Of a stretch of DNA of 64,000 nucleotides, positions 60,913 to 64,000 are shown piece after piece. The DNA is from Hormiphora californensis (Eukaryota; Ctenophora; Tentaculata; Cydippida; Pleurobrachiidae), in the NCBI GenBank assembly GCA_020137815.1, contig CM035358.1, positions 4,230,614 to 4,294,613 on the forward strand, in the 5' to 3' direction. The translations under genes were made by a program, and so were the position numbers. The notes beneath the pieces are model-generated. The model had not been told where the DNA came from. It saw nothing but the letters and a program-made list of their open reading frames with translations, and searched no databases. The stretch's first letter is position 1. Every line of letters starts with the position of its first letter.

Positions 60913-63254
60913 TTAATCAACAACTCCTCTCACCTTAGTGTTAATCCCAACTTGAGAGAGATGTTGTGCCACTAAAAGGGCCGGGTCAACAGCCCCCTGA
61001 CCCCCATAATCAACAATAGTAGTGGGAGAGGTAAGGGACCCTGGAGTGTAGCTGGCAGCACCACTTTGTTGGAAGTTCTGTTTCCCCTTTCTCCGTCTCT
61101 TGTTACTGCCACTTTGAGGGTTGGTGAGACGCTTTGAGGTTGACTGCTGAGTGTTAACAGAGGGCTGCTGCAGGATAATCAGTTTGGCAACTTTCATAGA
61201 CGGGGTATCCCTGCAATAATGGTGGGGTCAGATGCTGGTGTAATTGGCATAATATGCCTTTCTCGATTGACTCCAGATCTATTATAAATTACTTTCTTCA
61301 AATCTCGCTATTCTACACAACCCTTGTCTATCGAATGAACCACTGTATGTATATATCTCCCCCTCTCAGGTATAATATAGTTACTTGTGTATAGAGTGTG
61401 CTTGTAGCATAATATCAGTTAGAGCATCGATCAGCAACTCCTCACCAGCGCCCTTGTGCTGATACAACTGGTGGACTGCTACCTGCAAAATACACGAGTT
61501 GAAGAATAACCTTGTGTGGGGCTAACATCGCATTAAACATTCATTGTGAGGATTCGGTAGATCAAAAAATCGGCACCCTAAATAATTGTAGAGCTCGATT
61601 GCAATAAACGAACCACCAATAGGAGTTTTGACTATCCTAACTAGTAACTGCCTTTACCTTAGCTATTTGGTATGCAAATCGTTTATCAAAACTCTTATGT
61701 TTGAAGATTGAGAATCCCGCGAGAATGGCCTGGTGCTCCACTCTCTGGGCGTCCACACCTGCAGATGTGATGGTTACCAATAGTAACGGGCAGAGATTAT
61801 GGTCACCAATAGTAACGGACAGAGATGATGGTTACCAATAGTAACGGGCAGATGTGATGGTTACCAATTATTTAGTGAACAGGTTACAAGATTCTGGAAA
61901 GAATAAGCATATAATATATAATATATAATAGGACTGGCCGCTGAAGTGAGACAGGAAATGGGCACTTTAAAATTACCTAAAATGTGAGATAATCGAATGA
62001 CTGATTCGGCGGTTGCCCCAGCAAACTCGGCTGCTAACAGTACGGGGTTTAGAACTGATCCTACCCTCAGGTTGAACAGATACCTACACACCTGCGGGGG
62101 GTCACGGTATTATAGTTAGACTGTTGAGTGTTGGAGAGATGTAGGGGTCACGATATATACTATATAGTTGGGGAGATGGGGGTCATAAAAGAGAGGATCA
62201 GTTACTCAAAATTATTTAGAAAAGTTCAAACAAATCCTAAGTCGATAGCTAGTAAATTACCTGTACAATCCAAATACCACTAGGTGGCAACTTCTCCACA
62301 TCCTTAATCACGACACTTCTATCTCCACCTCGAGGTTGTTGTTCCTTCTCCATCTCCTTCTCTTGCTCCTTCATAAAACTAGCTGTCATCTCCTTCTCTT
62401 GCTCCTTCATAAAACTAGCTGTCATCTCTTGCTCCTTCATAAAACTAGCTGCCATGGTCTCCCCTCTCTGTACCGGCGCCTCATTAGTTACAACCACTGT
62501 GGACCGTTTTCCAGAAACATTTCTTGGGTCTTGTCTCGTTGCGATGACAGTGGTTGGAGAACACGATGTAGTAGGAGCTGTTCTGGAAAGGACAGCAGTG
62601 GTCGGATAGCGGATGGTTGGAGAGCAAGGAAGGGGAGTGTTTGGAGAGTTGAGTGCTGCAGGTGTTCCCATCGTTCGAGGGAGGTGAACTGTGGTTGCGA
62701 GGGGGCTCAGAGAGGTCGGGGCAGCGGTGCTGGGCTGGATTACTGGGACAGGTTTGGGGAGGGAGTAGGAGGATGTGAGCTTGAGGAGGATGTTGTTTAA
62801 CGTCTCGGGGGGTAGTGACGTCATAGCTTCTAGAATCTGGCCCTCCAGGGAGGCTGCACTCTGAAAAGAGGGTGGTGAGAATCTCAATTGCACTATCACA
62901 GTATCCGTGTAAACCAAGAATTTATAAACGACTACTGCATGTGAGCGTATGTAATATAAATAATTGACTAGGGCACAAATGGGAATCGATTTCAAATAAT
63001 TCCAGCCATTATGGGGGGTGGGAGAGGCTTACCGTTTTCATTACGTCACCACCGGCTAGCTCTCCACTCTCCGTACTAAGTTCATACAGCTCCGGATGTT
63101 TCTCTGCACAGGCCCCGCAGGGCTGTCTGAGAAGCTGATGGGATCTCCTCTCCCCATCAGGTAGGTTCATCCATAGGACGGGAGAATAGGTTTTAGAGAG
63201 TTGTGTATAGAGATCCGGGAGGAAGAGCCTGATCTTATCGTACCAGGCACACAG
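60913..63254 (-). CDS. Unrecognised multi-exon gene, 5' end missing
   Basis: Six minus-strand exons keep phase: 63254-63033, 62860-62261, 62091-61977, 61758-61658, 61482-61385 and 61210-60913 (TAA), about 478 residues. The first visible exon starts after ATGCAG, so upstream exons exist outside the window or within the right-edge repeats. In order it has a helical region with two CxxC-like cysteines (QPCGACAEKHPELYEL). Next is a helix (ILEAMTSLPPETLNNILLKL) and a long Ser/Thr/Pro-rich linker. Three repeats of TASFMKEQEKEM follow. A second helical region includes LNPVLLAAEFAGATAESVIRL. The tail is basic (SNKRRRKGK), a likely nuclear localisation signal. I cannot name a family. The last exon contains AAG/GTGAGA near its end, so splicing to a further exon is possible. 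Confidence 0.7.
62364..62443 (-). repeat. Coding repeats carrying the TTTATGAAGGAGCA motif
   Basis: On the gene strand the 14-mer occurs at 62443-62430, 62413-62400 and 62377-62364 (30- and 36-bp spacing), inside the exon 62860-62261. It is translated as FMKEQ each time. The same 14-mer is found in non-coding DNA at 3.5, 19.5 and 24.8 kb. Confidence 0.9.
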
Positions 63255-63299
63255 CTGCATGGGATATTGTTGAGTGAGAGGAGGTCAACACGTAGGAAA

Positions 63300-64000
63300 T
63301 GGGTTTAGAATACCTTATTACCGATATATAACGGAACCTCTAATTAACGAAATCGGTAAAAATTTCGTTAATTTTAGGTATAGTTAATTTAGGGTTCCGC
63401 TAAATTAATGTTTCTTTGGTTAAAAAATGCTGTTTTTAGGGTAGCAAAAAAACAAAACCAAGACATCGAATATAATTTTAACATTTCTACTTCTAGTTCT
63501 CTTCTTATTCATCATCATCAATAACTTCAACATTTTCAAATTAAGATATTAGTTCATTATCTGAATCAGAGTCATTCGTGGGCAAAGAATCTTGAATCTC
63601 TCTAAGAAGAGATTCAAAATTGTCAACCTTACGGGTCTTAAAACAATACTTTTCAGTAATCATAGTTTGTAATGAGGCAAGCCCATGTTCTGTCCATTTA
63701 CAGTAAAAAGAACCTTAATTTCCAACCCTCCCTGAACCAATGGTGACTGAAATGCATGAATGCATTTCAGTCACCATTGGTTCAGGCAGTTGTTCAAGAC
63801 CCTCATAAGGTTCTTGAACAACTGCCTCAAATTTACAACCGTGCTCAATTGCAAAGAAAATTCTTTTTGATGACTCAATTAGGAACATATGGTATTTACT
63901 ATTTTAACCCCATTTTAACACAGTATTTGTGCTTTTTGTCAAAATTTGCTAACCCAAACCGATTTTCGTTAATGAAAGGTACGTTAATTAAAGGTACGCT
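63300..64000. mobile_element. Partial repeat element at the right edge
   Basis: ACCTCTAATTAACGAAATCGG at about 63337-63357 and ACCGATTTTCGTTAATGAAA at about 63958-63977 are related inverted sequences, as expected for transposon ends. The window may stop inside a repeat of this end. Two perfect hairpins lie inside, at 63731-63786 (CCTGAACCAATGGTGACTGA and complement) and about 63783-63826 (GGCAGTTGTTCAAGA and complement). No intact transposase frame is visible. Confidence 0.5.

Noticed and set aside
63255-63260. ATG at 63260 as the start of the last gene
   Set aside because: The ATG is part of ATGCAG, a typical 3' splice site. The coding sequence most likely begins upstream and enters this exon at 63254.

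Overview
The window is nuclear DNA from an animal. Genes are split by GT-AG introns with consistent phases, and (CT)n/(GA)n microsatellites and small non-autonomous transposons fill much of the non-coding sequence. The gene set (UHRF1 with an intact SRA domain, DOK/IRS-type phosphotyrosine adaptor, PKA catalytic subunit, STAND NTPase, secreted SRCR and sushi proteins) and the fairly compact layout suggest an early-branching metazoan. A sponge is the best guess, but nothing in the window proves it.

Layout. (1) 1.7-14.9 kb, + strand: the 3' part of a DOK/IRS/FRS2-like adaptor with a PTB domain, SH3-ligand repeats and many YxxM/YxN motifs. (2) 16.6-32.0 kb, - strand: six genes in a row, read leftward: a four-KH RNA-binding protein, two tandem cyclophilins, ELP3, UHRF1 and RPS28. 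(3) 32.4-35.3 kb, +: a STAND-type NTPase sharing a 450-bp divergent promoter region with the KH gene, with one frame break. (4) 35.6-48.5 kb, +: a complete PKA catalytic subunit gene with two candidate first exons and two alternative catalytic-loop exons. (5) 51.0-52.6 kb, +: a gene resembling DUF4780 proteins. (6) 53.5-57.2 kb: a secreted sushi protein (+) converging on a secreted SRCR-like protein (-) with one frame break. (7) 58.1-60.1 kb: three consecutive inverted-repeat structures. (8) 60.9-63.25 kb, -: the 3' part of an unrecognised multi-exon gene, then a partial repeat element at the right edge.

The most unusual observations are these. The PKA gene has mutually exclusive-looking exons that change two ATP-pocket (C-spine) residues. 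A ~108-bp hAT-type MITE family has perfect 8-bp target duplications, and every copy carries two CCAAT boxes around a GTCACGTGAC E-box or its remnant. A 14-mer (TTTATGAAGGAGCA) recurs ten times in four tandem clusters, one of them protein-coding. 3' splice sites are tandemly duplicated in several introns. The STAND protein has a Lys-to-Arg change in its P-loop.

All exon calls come from reading splice sites, phase continuity and family resemblance by eye. Exact ends may be off by a base or two. No searches or alignments were run.
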